A stretch of DNA of 64,000 bases, from NCBI RefSeq assembly GCF_010365785.1, contig NZ_CP048387.1, forward strand, positions 1 to 64,000, written 5' to 3'. Shown here piece by piece: positions 34,202 to 49,271 of this stretch. The notes under the pieces are model-generated. The model worked only from the letters and a program-made list of their open reading frames with translations. It was not told the origin of the DNA and did no database searches. The stretch's first letter is position 1. The number at the start of each line of letters is the position of its first letter. The translations under genes and the position numbers were made by a program. Source of the stretch: Spiroplasma sp. TIUS-1. Its GTDB lineage: Bacteria; Bacillota_I; Bacilli_A; Mycoplasmatales; Mycoplasmataceae.

Positions 34202-34890
34202 TGGCATACACATCTAAAAAATTAAAAGCAGCAAAAGCTAAATTTGACTCTCAAAAACAATACTCATTATCAGAAGCTATTAGTTTAGTAAAACAAACAT
34301 CAATTACTAAATTTGATGGAACAATTGATGTTGCGTTCAACTTAAATGTTGACCCAAGACATGCTGATCAACAAATTCGTGGGGCTATGGTATTACCAGG
34401 TGGAACAGGAAAATCACAAAAGGTTTTAGTTATTACAAAAACAAAGGAAGCAGAAGCTAAAGCAGCTGGAGCAGACTTTGTTGGTGGTGAAGAGATGATT
34501 GATAGAATCTCAAAAGAAAATTGATTCGAATTCGATGTTATTGTAGCTACTCCTGAAGTTATGGCTCAACTTGGTAAAATTGGTAAACTTTTAGGACCAA
34601 AAGGTTTAATGCCTAACCCTAAAACTGGAACAGTTACACCAAACGTTGCTAACGCAATTAATGAAATTAAAAAAGGTAAAGTTGAATACCGTACAGATAA
34701 AGAAGGTAACATTCACTCAATTTTAGGTAAGGTTTCATTTTCAAATGAAGATATTACTAAAAACTTCAACGCACTTTTTGATGTAATTAAAAGAGCAAAA
34801 CCAGTTGCGGTTAAGGGTGCTTACATTCAAAATATTTCAATCTCATCAACAATGGGACCTGGAATAAAAGTAGCATTTGATCAAAACTAA
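34201..34890 (+). CDS. rplA: 50S ribosomal protein L1
   Basis: L1 (229 aa) binds 23S rRNA at the stalk and in many bacteria represses its own operon. [21 protein letters not shown] is the family signature. TGA Trp at 34522. Start and stop of rplK share one base (TAATG). Confidence 0.96.
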
Positions 34891-34891
34891 T

Positions 34892-34917
34892 AAAGTTGTC
34901 ACAAGGCAACTTTTTTA
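34892..34917 (+). terminator. Terminator after rplA
   Basis: AAAGTTG (34892-34898) pairs with CAACTTT (34907-34913), extended by T-G and C-G pairs to an ACAA loop, then a T run. Confidence 0.8.
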
Positions 34918-34951
34918 TTCTTTATTTAATTAATTAAAATAAAATATTTAT

Positions 34952-36397
34952 ATGGAAAAGCAAAATAAATTTGAATTGAGAAAGGTATTCTTTCCAAATA
35001 ACTGACAAGAAATAATAAGCATGACTGGGCACATATTCTTTCAGTTATTTTTTGCTGCAGTAATAGCACAAGTTAATATGTTTGTTTTTGTATTGTATGC
35101 GGGAGAAGAGTTTCAAAGTCTAATAGTTAAGGCAACTATTCTATTTACTACAATTCAATTCATACCCTCATTAGTGGCTTCTGGTGCTCTTGTTGTAGGA
35201 AGTAACTTTACAGGACAAGGGCGTGAAAACGAACTTGGTAAGGTTATTAAAAACGGCTTACTTGTTAATGTTGCAGTTACGATGACTGTATTATTGTTTG
35301 TTGAAATCTTTGCCCCACAAATTCTAAGTTTACTTGCGGTTAAAGATGCAGATTTAACTCAAGAAGTTCACGGTGTTGTTTATAATCAACTTGAGTTTGC
35401 TAGCTCTTATTTTAGATTAATGGCCAGTCAATTATTAATCATGTCTGTTGCACAAGTTTATATTTCAGGTTTACAAGCAATCAAGAAGCAAAAGCATATT
35501 GCAATAGGAGCTGTACTTGCCAGTGTACTAGATGTTATTTATGTTTCAGTTGTATTATTTGTATTTAAGAATAGACCTATATGAGCCTCACTTGGAATAC
35601 CAATTGCTGCCTTATTTCAAATGATTTATGCATATATAATTGCGCATAAGTTAATTGATATGAAAAAATACAGTTTTAAAGATAGCATAGATAAGAGATT
35701 GGTTTCAAATATTGTCAAAATCGGAATACCAATAACATTAGAAATTGCATTATGAAAATTTTGTAACTTTGGTACTAATGCTGCAATTACTAATTTAGAT
35801 TCCAGTTATCTACCAAATGGAGATATAGAGTTGAATAAACTGTATATGATTCATTCAACAATTTTAACCATTAATGAATTTGCAACAGTATTCTTGCAAG
35901 CTTCAGGAACAGTAACTTCTATTTTAGTTGCTAAGAAAATTGGAATGAATGATAGAGAAGGAGCTTTTCGAGCTGGAATTGATGGTTGAAGAATTGCAAT
36001 CTATGGACAACTAATTTTATCAACAATTGTGTTTATTGCTATATATTGACTATTAGTTTATGTATATAAACGTGATCATAGTTATGTAGTTAAATATGGA
36101 TTTTACATGTATGCAATTGTGTTTATAAAATGTTTATTTGATACGGTTAACTTGACCTTACTAAGATCACTTTGATCAGTTGGGGATTTATGAACTCCAT
36201 TAATTATTTCAATTTTCACAATGGTTATAGGAATGTTAGCCTTACCATGAATTATAAATTTAACTGTAAAAGGTAATTTCGGATTAGGGGTTATTTTAAT
36301 TAATCTATGTGTAATGTTAGATCCTATGTCAAGGTCTATAATATATACAAAAAGATGGTTTTCAAAAAAATGATTTAAACACATTAAACAAATATAA
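34952..36397 (+). CDS. MATE-family multidrug/toxin efflux transporter
   Basis: A 481 aa membrane protein with 12 predicted hydrophobic segments. The N half includes LVASGALVVGSNFTGQGRENE, the typical MATE segment, and the C half repeats the fold (IVKIGIPITLEI). These antiporters use Na+ or H+ gradients; substrate is unknown. There is no Shine-Dalgarno; TAAAAT at 34940-34945 ends 6 bp before the ATG, so the mRNA may be leaderless. A small Cys-rich gene follows 15 bp later. Confidence 0.85.
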
Positions 36398-36412
36398 TAA
36401 GGAAATAACGAA

Positions 36413-36691
36413 ATGTCAAAAAGTAAAAACAAAAGTGAAAATAAGAAATTCACAGCATGATGAAATGCAAAACAATGTACGTGTGGAACTGAAGCTTGTG
36501 ACACAATGCATAAGGTTTGTTATCTATGTAGTAAAACAATGCACAAAGAAGTTTTTGTTTTTGAAGAAAGTAAATTGGCACATGAATTGGCTTGAAATAA
36601 GAGTTTCATTAAACCTAAACATTTGGGTGGTACAGATGCTGATGAAAACATGATGGCTACACATCCTTGATGCAAAATAGATGAAAAATAA
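36413..36691 (+). CDS. Cys-rich small protein, probably zinc-binding
   Basis: A 92 aa protein I do not recognise. Cysteines at 22, 24, 29, 36, 39 and 87 with His at 33, 44, 57, 70 and 84 suggest one or two metal sites (CTCGTEAC, CYLC, HPWC). It has a tandem TGA-TGA Trp pair (residues 16-17) and a Lys/Asn/Ser-rich N terminus. SD AAGGAAA precedes ATG. It is 15 bp after the MATE gene and likely cotranscribed, just upstream of the L10 leader. No signal peptide or membrane segment. Confidence 0.65.
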
Positions 36692-36761
36692 AACTTTAAG
36701 ATTTTTGTTGTATTTAATTGATATATGTAATATTATTATATTGCTATTCATACCAAAGAAA

Positions 36762-36869
36762 GTAACAGGGGCAACCCTTAATTTGTTACCGAGGATGACG
36801 ATAAAATAACAACTAAGAAAATTAGTTTTATTTTTATTTAATCTCGGTCGACGACCGAGATTTTCTTTT
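36762..36869 (+). promoter_or_regulatory. L10 leader with attenuator upstream of rplJ
   Basis: GTAACA (36762-36767) pairs with TGTTAC (36784-36789), with a GGG/CCC inner helix and the conserved ACCGAGG element (36788-36794) of the L10 leader. Downstream, AATCTCGGTC (36840-36849) pairs with GACCGAGATT (36853-36862), followed by TTTTCTTTT, a terminator. ACCGAG can pair instead with CTCGGT (36843-36848) to form an antiterminator. L10-L12 binding to the upstream element would release the terminator. Confidence 0.8.
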
Positions 36870-36909
36870 GATTATAAATACAAAACAAACATTATATAAA
36901 GGAGACGAA

Positions 36910-37407
36910 ATGACAGGAAAAAGACCAGCTCATGCTAAAAAAGCGCAAGTCATAAAAGAAATTGCTGATAGAATCAAAAATTCAGCAGGGTTTGTAGTTG
37001 CAAACTACAAAACTATGACTGTTGCTCAAATGAGTGCACTTAGAATTGAAGCTAAAAAGCAAAATGCTATAGTTAAAGTTTATAAAGGTACACTTGTTGA
37101 AAGAGCTCTTAAAGATCTAAAGATTAAAGGTCTTGACGAATTCTTAGTTGAACAAAATGTTTACATCTTCTCAGAAGAAAACATAGCAGCAGCTAAATTA
37201 GTTGCAAACTTCAAAAAGAAATATAAAAAACTTGAATTAGTTGCAGGTATTGTTGATGGTGAAGTAAAAGATACAGTAGGTATCAAAGAAGTTGCTGCAC
37301 TACCTTCAAAAGAAGAACTATACTCAATGTTTGCTTCTTCATTATTGTATCCATTGAGAAAAACAATGGCAGCAATTGAAGCAGTAGCAAATACAAAAAC
37401 TGAATAA
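36910..37407 (+). CDS. rplJ: 50S ribosomal protein L10
   Basis: L10 (165 aa) anchors L7/L12 dimers to the ribosome stalk. The N-terminal rRNA-binding domain (AQVIKEIADRIKNSAGFVVANYKTMTV region, read from positions 36940-37020) and the C-terminal helix for L12 binding (PLRKTMAAIEAVAN) are present. AAAGGAG (36898-36904) sets ATG 36910; the upstream in-frame ATT/ATG-like codons lie in the leader. Confidence 0.95.
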   Translation: MTGKRPAHAKKAQVIKEIADRIKNSAGFVVANYKTMTVAQMSALRIEAKKQNAIVKVYKGTLVERALKDLKIKGLDEFLVEQNVYIFSEENIAAAKLVANFKKKYKKLELVAGIVDGEVKDTVGIKEVAALPSKEELYSMFASSLLYPLRKTMAAIEAVANTKTE

Positions 37408-37514
37408 GAAATAAAAATTCAACGGTATTAATAGCACAAACCAAGAATTGATAATCAAAAGAAATTTAACAAACAAAATTAAATTTAAAATAAGGAAAAA
37501 AAGGAAATAAATAT

Positions 37515-37880
37515 ATGGCAGTAGTTAAAATGGCAGACATAATTAGTACATTAGAAACAATGACAATGAAAGAATTAAATGAATTAGTAAAAGGTATCGA
37601 AGATCACTTCGGAGTTATAGCATCAGTAGGATCAGCTGCACCAGTAGCAGAAGCTGCATCAGGACCAACAGAAGTAAACGTTATGTTAACATCACCAGGT
37701 GGAAATAAAGTTTCAGTAATCAAAATCGTTAAAGAATTAACAGGATTAGGATTAATGGACGCTAAAAAATTAGTAGACGGTACATTACCAGTAGCAATTA
37801 AAGAAAAAGTAAAACCAGAAGATGGTGAAGCTATCAAAAAACAATTAATGGACGCAGGTGCAACTGTTGAATTAAAATAA
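37515..37880 (+). CDS. rplL: 50S ribosomal protein L7/L12
   Basis: L7/L12 (121 aa) recruits translation factors. An N-terminal dimerisation helix ([20 protein letters not shown]) leads through an Ala-rich hinge to the C-terminal domain with [12 protein letters not shown]. The gene is unusually G/A-codon optimised, as for highly expressed genes. A 107 bp A-rich gap separates it from rplJ; two purine runs AAGGAAAAAAGGAAA precede the ATG. Confidence 0.97.
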   Translation: MAVVKMADIISTLETMTMKELNELVKGIEDHFGVIASVGSAAPVAEAASGPTEVNVMLTSPGGNKVSVIKIVKELTGLGLMDAKKLVDGTLPVAIKEKVKPEDGEAIKKQLMDAGATVELK

Positions 37881-37892
37881 TTTCTTATATTC

Positions 37893-37931
37893 AGTCCAAA
37901 TTAAACATCCCTCGGGGATGATTTTTGGACT
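37893..37931 (+). promoter_or_regulatory. Two-tier hairpin between rplL and rpoB
   Basis: AGTCCAAA (37893-37900) pairs with TTTGGACT (37924-37931), and inside CATCCC (37906-37911) pairs with GGGATG (37915-37920). No T tract follows, so it is more likely an RNA-processing or partial attenuation element than a full terminator. In E. coli this junction has an attenuator and RNase III site. Confidence 0.6.
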
Positions 37932-37974
37932 ATGTTAGATATAAAAATTAATTAATTCATAAGGGGCATTTAAA

Positions 37975-40900
37975 ATGAAATACAGAAATAAAAAAATAAA
38001 CAACCTAGTTGAACGCAGAGACTATACTAAAGTTTCTGGTAACCTAGAAATTCCTAACTTAATAGAGCTACAAACAGAAACATTTAAATGATTCAAACAA
38101 GATGGTATTGATGAGGTTTTCAACGAAATCTTCCCAATAGTATCTAATGACGGAAATGTTATTTTGAGTTTAAATAGTTGAGAATTTAGAGAAGCTAGAA
38201 TGGACGAGGCCCGTGCTAAAGCAGAGGGTAAAATCTTTGAAGCTCCAATCTATGCAAATCTATCAATAGCAATTAGAATGGAAAATGTTGAAATTGAAAA
38301 AGAAATGATTTCAGGTGATAAAAAAACAGCATTGAAATCTTGATTAGAAGAAAGATCAGAATCTACAACTTCTGTTACTTTTAAGGACCAAAAAGAAAAT
38401 TTATATTTTTACGGAATTAAGGGTAAAACAAAAGAAAACACAACTAATGATTTAATTCAAGTTGAAATTACAGGAGAAAGCGAAGAATTCATCCATGCAA
38501 ACGTGGACATTACAAGAACTGCTGATGTATTTTTCGGTGATTTCCCATTAATGACAAGACGTGGAACTTTCGTAATTAACGGAAGTGAAAAAGTTATTGT
38601 TTCTCAATTAGTTAGATCTCCAGGTTCATACTTCAAAAAAGAAATTGAAAGAAAAAATGGTGAATTTATTTATCAAGCAAATATCATTCCATCAATGGGG
38701 ACATGATTAGAATTTAAGATTGATCCAAAATCTTCATCAAAAATTAAAAAAGCTGAAAGAATATTCAATGTAAAAATTGATAAATCTCGTGTTACTACAG
38801 CAACAAACTTATTAACTTCATTGGGTATGCCAAATGAATATGTTCTTGAGTTATTTGATAGAGATCCAATTTTAGTTGATACATACAATACTGATTTAAT
38901 TTCAGGAGATGTTACAACTGATTGAGCTAATGCAGTTCAAGATATTTATAAAAAAATTAGACAAGGTGAAACAGCAACATCTGATGGTGCTTCAAAATAT
39001 ATATACTCTCTGTTATTTGAAAGAAGAAAATATGATCTTACAAAAACAGGTGTATTTAAACTTGAACAAAAACTTGCTTTACAAAGAAGGTTAAGAGGAA
39101 GAATTTTAGCTGAAGACTTAATTGATGTTGATGGCAAAGTAGTACTTGCTAAAGAAACAGAAATTACAAAAGAAAACTTAGCAAGTGTGGTGGAAGCATT
39201 GAATAATGGTGCTATGCAAAAAACTATTAAATTCCACCCTGAGTTACAGTCAACAAAAAACAAAATTCAATCTGTGAAAGTGTTTACTGACTCAAATATG
39301 AATGAAACAATTGTAATGATTGGTATTCCTGAAACTACAGATAAATCAGCTACTATTTTATCAGTGCCTGCTATCTTAGCAACAATGTCATATGCAATTG
39401 GATTAGTTCACGATATTGGTGATATTGATGATATTGATCACTTGGGAAACAGACGTGTAAGAACTATAGGTGAATTATTACAAAACCAATTCAGAATTGG
39501 ATTAGTTCGTATAGATAAAAATGTTAAAGAAAAAATTTCTACATCAAACCTATATAAAGTTAAACCAGGAAATATTATTAATAACAAACCATTAACAGCT
39601 GTAATCGGAGAGTTCTTTAACTTATCTCAATTATCTCAATTTATGGATCAAACCAACCCACTAGCTGAGTTAACAAATAAACGTAGATTAACTGCTCTAG
39701 GGCCAGGTGGATTAAGCCGTGATCGTGCAGCGCTTGAAGTGCGTGACGTTCATACTTCTCACTATGGTAGAATTTGTCCAATTGAAACTCCTGAGGGACC
39801 AAATATTGGATTGATTAATAACCTTTCAGTTTACGCAAAAATTAATGAATATGGATTTATTGAAACTCCATATAGAAAAGTTATCAAAGGTGTAATCCAA
39901 GAAAAAGATTATGAATATTTAACAGCTGATCAAGAACAACAATTCTTTGTTGCTCAAGCAAATGTTTCAAAAGATGATAATGGAAAAATTTTAGATGAAT
40001 TCCTAGTAGCACGTCACCGTGGTGATGATGCAATTGTCACTCCTTTACAAGTTGATTACATAGATGTTTCTCCAAAACAAATTGTTTCAATCGCTACATC
40101 ATGTATTCCATTCTTAGAAAATGACGATGCTAACCGTGCGCTTATGGGTGCCAACATGCAACGTCAAGCAGTGCCTTTAATTAACCCAGATTCACCAATT
40201 GTTGGAACTGGTGTTGAACATGAAATTGCTCGTGACTCAGGAAACTCACTTGTTTCTTTAGAAGCAGGAACAGTTACTTATGTAGATGCAAGAAGAATTG
40301 ATATTGAAGGTAAGGATGGAATTAAAACTTACAATCTTTCATCATATGTAAGATCAAATAGTGGTACTTCAATTACTCATGCTCCAATTGTAAAAACTGG
40401 ACAAAAAATTGAGTTGAATGAAGTTATTGCCGATGGTCCTTCAATTGACAAAGGTGAATTAGCTCTTGGGCAAAATGTTGTTGTTGCCTTCACAACTTGA
40501 AATGGTTACAACTATGAAGATGCTATTATTGTTTCAGAAAGAGTTGTTAAAGAAGATGTATTTACTTCAATTCATATTGACGAATATACAATAGAAAGAA
40601 GACAAACAAAACAAGGACCTGAAGAAATTACTCGTGAAGTTCCTAACGTTTCAGAATTAGCTAAAAAGAATCTTGATGAAGATGGAATTATCGCAGTTGG
40701 TAGTGAAGTTAAACCAGGAGACATTATGGTTGGTAAAGTTACTCCAAAAATGCAACAACAATTATCACCAGAAGATAAATTGTTACATGCTATTTTTGGT
40801 GAAAAACTAAAAAACGTAAAAGATAATTCATTGCGAGTACCAAATGGTGGAGAAGGAATTATTCAATCAGTTAAGAGATTTTCAAAAGCTGATGGGTTTG

Positions 40901-41796
40901 AATTACCTTCAGATGTATTAGAAATTATTAAAATTTACATTGTTCAAAAACGTAAAATTCAAGAAGGTGACAAAATGGCAGGTCGCCACGGTAACAAAGG
41001 GGTTATCTCTAAAGTGCTACCGCTAGAAGATATGCCACACTTAGAAGATGGAACACCTGTTGACATTATGCTTAACCCCCAAGGTATTCCTTCACGTATG
41101 AACATTGGTCAAATCTTAGAATTACACTTAGGAATGGCAGCTAAAAAATTAGGAATCAAAATTTCAACTCCAGTTTTTGAAGGAGTTAAAGATGCAGATC
41201 TTAACGCAATTATGAAAGAAGCAGGTATGTCAGATTATGGAAAAGTTCCACTAATTGACGGTCGTACAGGTGAAAAATTTGATAAGCCTATTTCAGTTGG
41301 TGTAATGTACATGTTGAAACTATCTCACATGGTTGACGATAAACTGCATGCACGTAACGTTGGTCCATACTCATTAATTACTCAACAACCATTAGGTGGT
41401 AAAGCACAAAATGGTGGTCAAAGATTTGGTGAGATGGAAGTTTGAGCTTTAGAAGCTTATGGAGCAGCACATACTTTACAAGAAATATTAACAATTAAAT
41501 CTGATGATATTATTGGACGTACAAAAACATATGAAGCTATTGTAAGAAATAGACCTATACCAAAACCAGGAATTCCAGAATCATTTAATGTTCTAACAAA
41601 AGAGATTATGGGACTAGGGTTTGACATGTTTATGTTCGATGATAAAACAGGTGAAAAAATGAATATTAATGCATATGATGAACAATCAATTGAAACTGAA
41701 TTTGATAATGTAGATATTATTGAGACAAAATACTCAATAGTTGAAGACGACTTACCAGAAGATTATAGTGATATTGATGAATCACTTGAGATATAA
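37975..41796 (+). CDS. rpoB: RNA polymerase beta subunit
   Basis: RpoB (1273 aa) is the beta subunit. The rifampicin region reads [20 protein letters not shown]: the usual His (E. coli 526) is Asn at residue 568. [11 protein letters not shown], the [13 protein letters not shown] segment and [24 protein letters not shown] are intact. The last 60 residues form an acidic tail. Many TGA Trp codons. SD AAGGGG precedes ATG 37975 and rpoC follows 18 bp later. Confidence 0.97.
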
Positions 41797-41814
41797 GAAG
41801 GAGGATAGATTAAA

Positions 41815-45552
<3,738 letters not shown>

Positions 45553-45557
45553 TAATT

Positions 45558-45581
45558 AAAATCCCATTTGGGATTTTTTTA
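45558..45581 (+). terminator. Terminator after rpoC
   Basis: AAAATCCC (45558-45565) pairs with GGGATTTT (45570-45577) around ATTT, then T residues. Confidence 0.85.
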
Positions 45582-45612
45582 TTTTAAATTTTTATAAATA
45601 TTAAAGCAAAAG

Positions 45613-45627
45613 TATAGTAAATTAGTA
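45613..45627 (+). promoter_or_regulatory. hpt promoter, nearly leaderless
   Basis: TATAGT (45613-45618) is a plausible -10, leaving only about 3 nt of leader before ATG 45628. No Shine-Dalgarno is seen there. A second ATG at 45640 has a weak GGGAC upstream. Confidence 0.4.
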
Positions 45628-46227
45628 ATGGGACAAAAAATGGAAAAAAATATCGTATTGCACCCAGTAATGAAAGAGGTAATGTTTACTGAATCTCAAC
45701 TGGACAATAAATGTATAGAACTGGCTAAAACAATATCAGATTCTTATCACAAAAAAAATATAAATAATATAGTAATGCTTGGTTTATTAAAAGGATGTGT
45801 TCCTTTTATGGCTAATTTAATGAAGTATATGTCTGTTGGTGTAACTACTGAATATATGGTTGTTGCAAGTTATGGTAACAGTGACAAGTCATCAACTACA
45901 CCACAAATTTTATTAGATATAAACCAGAACATAGAAAATAAAGACGTTTTAATTGTTGAAGACATCATTGATTCAGGATATACTTTGGAATTCATAAGTA
46001 GGCATTTAAAAAATAGAGGAGCAAAGTCAATCAAAATAGTGACAATGTTCGATAAAGAAGAAAGAAGACAAATAGCAGTTAATGTTGACTGAGTTGGATT
46101 TAAAATTTCAAATGAATTTGTTGTGGGATATGGATTAGACTATGCTCAAAAATTTAGAAATCTACCAGCGCTTATATCTGTTGATATAGAAAAATTCAAT
46201 AAATATGATTGAAGCAAAGAGGAGTAA
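45628..46227 (+). CDS. hpt: Hypoxanthine phosphoribosyltransferase
   Basis: A 199 aa purine-salvage enzyme converting hypoxanthine/guanine and PRPP to IMP/GMP. The PRPP-binding motif [14 protein letters not shown] is clear, and the C-terminal [18 protein letters not shown] is family-typical. Start at 45628 could be leaderless; 45640 is the alternative. TGA Trp at 46090. purA follows 1 bp after the stop, grouping purine genes hpt-purA-purB. Confidence 0.93.
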
Positions 46228-46228
46228 A

Positions 46229-47518
46229 ATGGAAAAATTTAAAACACTTACCGTAGTAGGTACCCAATGAGGAGATGAAGGAAAAGGTAAAATGACCGAT
46301 TACTTTGCTCAACAAGCTAACATCGTTGCAAGATTTGCAGGTGGAGATAATGCAGGGCATGTTATCAAGTTTAATGGACAAAAACATAAAGTCACAATTA
46401 TACCTTCAGGAATTTTTAACAAAGATATAGTTAATGTCATTGGAAATGGTTGTGTTGTTAACCTAAAAAGTTTAGTTAATGAATATAACAAAATTAAAGA
46501 AACTGGTTTAGAATTGGGTGAATTGTATATATCAGATAGAGCTCATCTTATTTTTGATGTGCACAAAGAAATTGATGGACTTCAAGAAGAAGCAAAGGGT
46601 GCCAATAAAATTGGTACAACTAAACGTGGAATTGGACCAACTTACCAAGATAAGGTTTCAAGAATTGGAATAAGATTAGGAGAGTTATCAGAACCAAATT
46701 TTAAGGAAAGATTTTATTCTTTCATGGAAGAAAAAAATCAATATATTTCAAAAATCTATAAGTCACCAAAAATTGATGTTGATGTTGAATATAAAGAATT
46801 GATGAGATTATTTGAAATCATTAAAGTTAATGTAATCGATACAGGTGAATATTTATACAATGAAATTAAAGCTGGTAAAAAAGTTTTATTTGAGGGTGCT
46901 CAGGGTGTAATGTTAGATATTGATCACGGGACTTACCCATTTGTGACTTCATCAAACACAACTGCAAACAATGCATCAACTGGTTCAGGTTTACCTAATA
47001 AAATGATAAGCAATGTTATGGGTGTAGTTAAAGCTTATACAACTCGCGTTGGAGCTGGAGCAATTCCTACAGAACAAGACAACAAAATTGGAGATTACAT
47101 TCGTGAGAAAGGTAATGAATATGGTTCAAATACTGGTAGACCAAGAAGAGTTGGATGATTAGATTGTGTTGCTTTAAAAAATGCAATTAGAACATCAGGA
47201 ATTGATTATGCATTTATTACATTACTAGATGTATTAACTGGTTTAGAAGAAATTAAAATTTGTACAGAGTATGAGTTGAATGGTAAAAGAACATCAATAA
47301 TTCCATCAACCAATTCTCAATATGAAAAATGTATTCCTATTTATAAAACTATGAAAGGTTGAACTGAAGATATTACTGGTGTTAAAACTTTCAAGGAATT
47401 ACCTAAAGCAGCTATTGAGTACTTAAAAAAAATAGAGGCTGTTTGTGGAATTGAAGTGATTGGATTTTCAGTTGGGCCAGATAGAACACAAACAATAATT
47501 AAAAGAAATATTATTTAG
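46229..47518 (+). CDS. purA: Adenylosuccinate synthetase
   Basis: PurA (429 aa) makes adenylosuccinate from IMP, Asp and GTP. The P-loop-like GTQWGDEGKGK is near residue 11 (W is TGA), GGDNAGHV carries the catalytic His, and [14 protein letters not shown] and [20 protein letters not shown] are intact. SD AGAGGAG lies in the hpt tail. With purB and hpt it converts salvaged hypoxanthine to AMP. Confidence 0.96.
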
Positions 47519-47531
47519 TTAGAGGTACGCA

Positions 47532-48830
47532 ATGATTGAAAGATATACAGTTAAAGAAATAGACAAAATTTGAAGTGAAGATAATAAACTTAATATGTGA
47601 TTATTGGTTGAACTTTGTGTTGTTGAAGCTTGGTCTAAAAAAGGTGTAGTGCCTAAACAAGATATGAAGAAAGTATTAGAAAAAAGTATTGTTGACAGAA
47701 AGAGAATGTTGGAACTTGAAGAAATCACTAAACATGATGTGGTAGCTTTTACCAGAATGATTTCTGAAAGTTTGGGAGATGAAAAGAAGTGAATTCATTT
47801 AGGCCTTACTTCAACTGATGTTGTAGATACTGCACAAAATAAGATGATTCAACAATCGAATGAAATCATAGAAAGTGATTTGGACAATCTTTTAATAACA
47901 TTAAAAAATCTAGCTTTACAAAATAAAGATACATTAATAATGGGTAGAACACATGGTATTTTTGGAGAACCAACAAGTTTGGGATTGAAGTTCTTGTTAT
48001 GATTTGAAGAGATTAAAAGACAAGTTGAAAGATTTGGTTTAGCAAGAAAACAAATAGAAGTTACTAAAATTTCAGGTTCAATGGGAAACTATGCAAATGT
48101 AGATTTAGATATTGAAGAGTTTGTTGCTAAAAAAATGAATTTGAATGTAGATTTTCTTTCAACACAAGTTACACAAAGAGATAGACATGCTTTCTTAATT
48201 TCAGTATTCGGAAATATTGCATCAACACTTGAAAAGATAGCTGTTGAAATTAGATTGTTCCAAAGAAGTGAAGTGGGTGAAATATTAGAAGGATTTGGTA
48301 AAAATCAAAAAGGTTCTTCTTCTATGCCACACAAGAAAAATCCAATTAGTTCTGAAAATATTTCTGGGTTATCAAGATATATTAAATCATTTGTGAATAT
48401 GGCTTATGAAAATAACGTTTTATGACATGAAAGAGATATAAGTCATTCGTCAAATGAAAGAATTATGTTTCCTGATATATTTAATGCTTTATCTTATTCA
48501 TTGAAAAGACTTAATAGTACATTATCGAATATTGTAATTAACTATTCAAGAATTGATGAAACTATTAAACATCAAAATAATATTTATTTTTCACAACGAG
48601 TTTTGACTCATATTGTTTTAAATTACAATTTTTCAAGAGAAGAGGTTTATGACTTTGTTCAAGAATGTACGTTATTATGTCAAATGAATAATCTAGACTT
48701 TAAACAAGTTTTAAAAGATAAAGGAATTGCAAAATTTATTAAAGATCAAGTCGAACTTGAAAACTTATTCTCAAACAAGTATTTCTTAAGAAATGTAGAT
48801 AAAATATATAACAGAGCACTAAAGAGGTAG
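47532..48830 (+). CDS. purB: Adenylosuccinate lyase
   Basis: PurB (432 aa) cleaves adenylosuccinate to AMP and fumarate. The fumarase-superfamily signature GSSSMPHKKNP is near residue 257, with STDVVDT and GRTHG upstream. SD AGAGGT precedes ATG 47532. Several TGA Trp codons. rpiB begins 3 bp after the stop. Confidence 0.96.
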
Positions 48831-48833
48831 AAA

Positions 48834-49271
48834 ATGAAAGTATATATTGGAAATGACCACACAGCTGTTGAAATGAAAAAGTTTTTAAAAGCACACTTAG
48901 AAAAAAATAATATTGAAGTAATTGATTTAGGTAATACTGATGGTAAATCAAGTAATTATGCTGAATATGGAATTGCTTTAGGAAAAGCGGTTGCAAAAGA
49001 TAAAGGAAGTTTAGGGATTGCAATTTGTGGTTCTGGTATCGGAATATCTATTGGAGCAAATAAAGTTCATGGAGTACGTGCAGCACTTGTTTATGAAATA
49101 CAATCAGCACATTTAGCAAGACAGCATAATGACGCAAATGTTATTGCACTTGGAGCAAGGTTTATTGCAAATGAAAAGGCTGCTGAAATTGTAGATGAGT
49201 TTTTAAATACAAAATTTGAAGGTGGAAGACACGAGGACAGAATTAAAGTTCTGAACGAATACAATGGATAA
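48834..49271 (+). CDS. rpiB: Ribose-5-phosphate isomerase B family
   Basis: A 145 aa RpiB/LacAB-family sugar isomerase. GNDHTA at the N terminus, the catalytic Cys in [10 protein letters not shown] and the [15 protein letters not shown] segment match RpiB. It interconverts ribose-5-P and ribulose-5-P, supplying PRPP for the salvage enzymes around it. The stop lies inside glyA (8 bp overlap). Confidence 0.9.
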   Translation: MKVYIGNDHTAVEMKKFLKAHLEKNNIEVIDLGNTDGKSSNYAEYGIALGKAVAKDKGSLGIAICGSGIGISIGANKVHGVRAALVYEIQSAHLARQHNDANVIALGARFIANEKAAEIVDEFLNTKFEGGRHEDRIKVLNEYNG

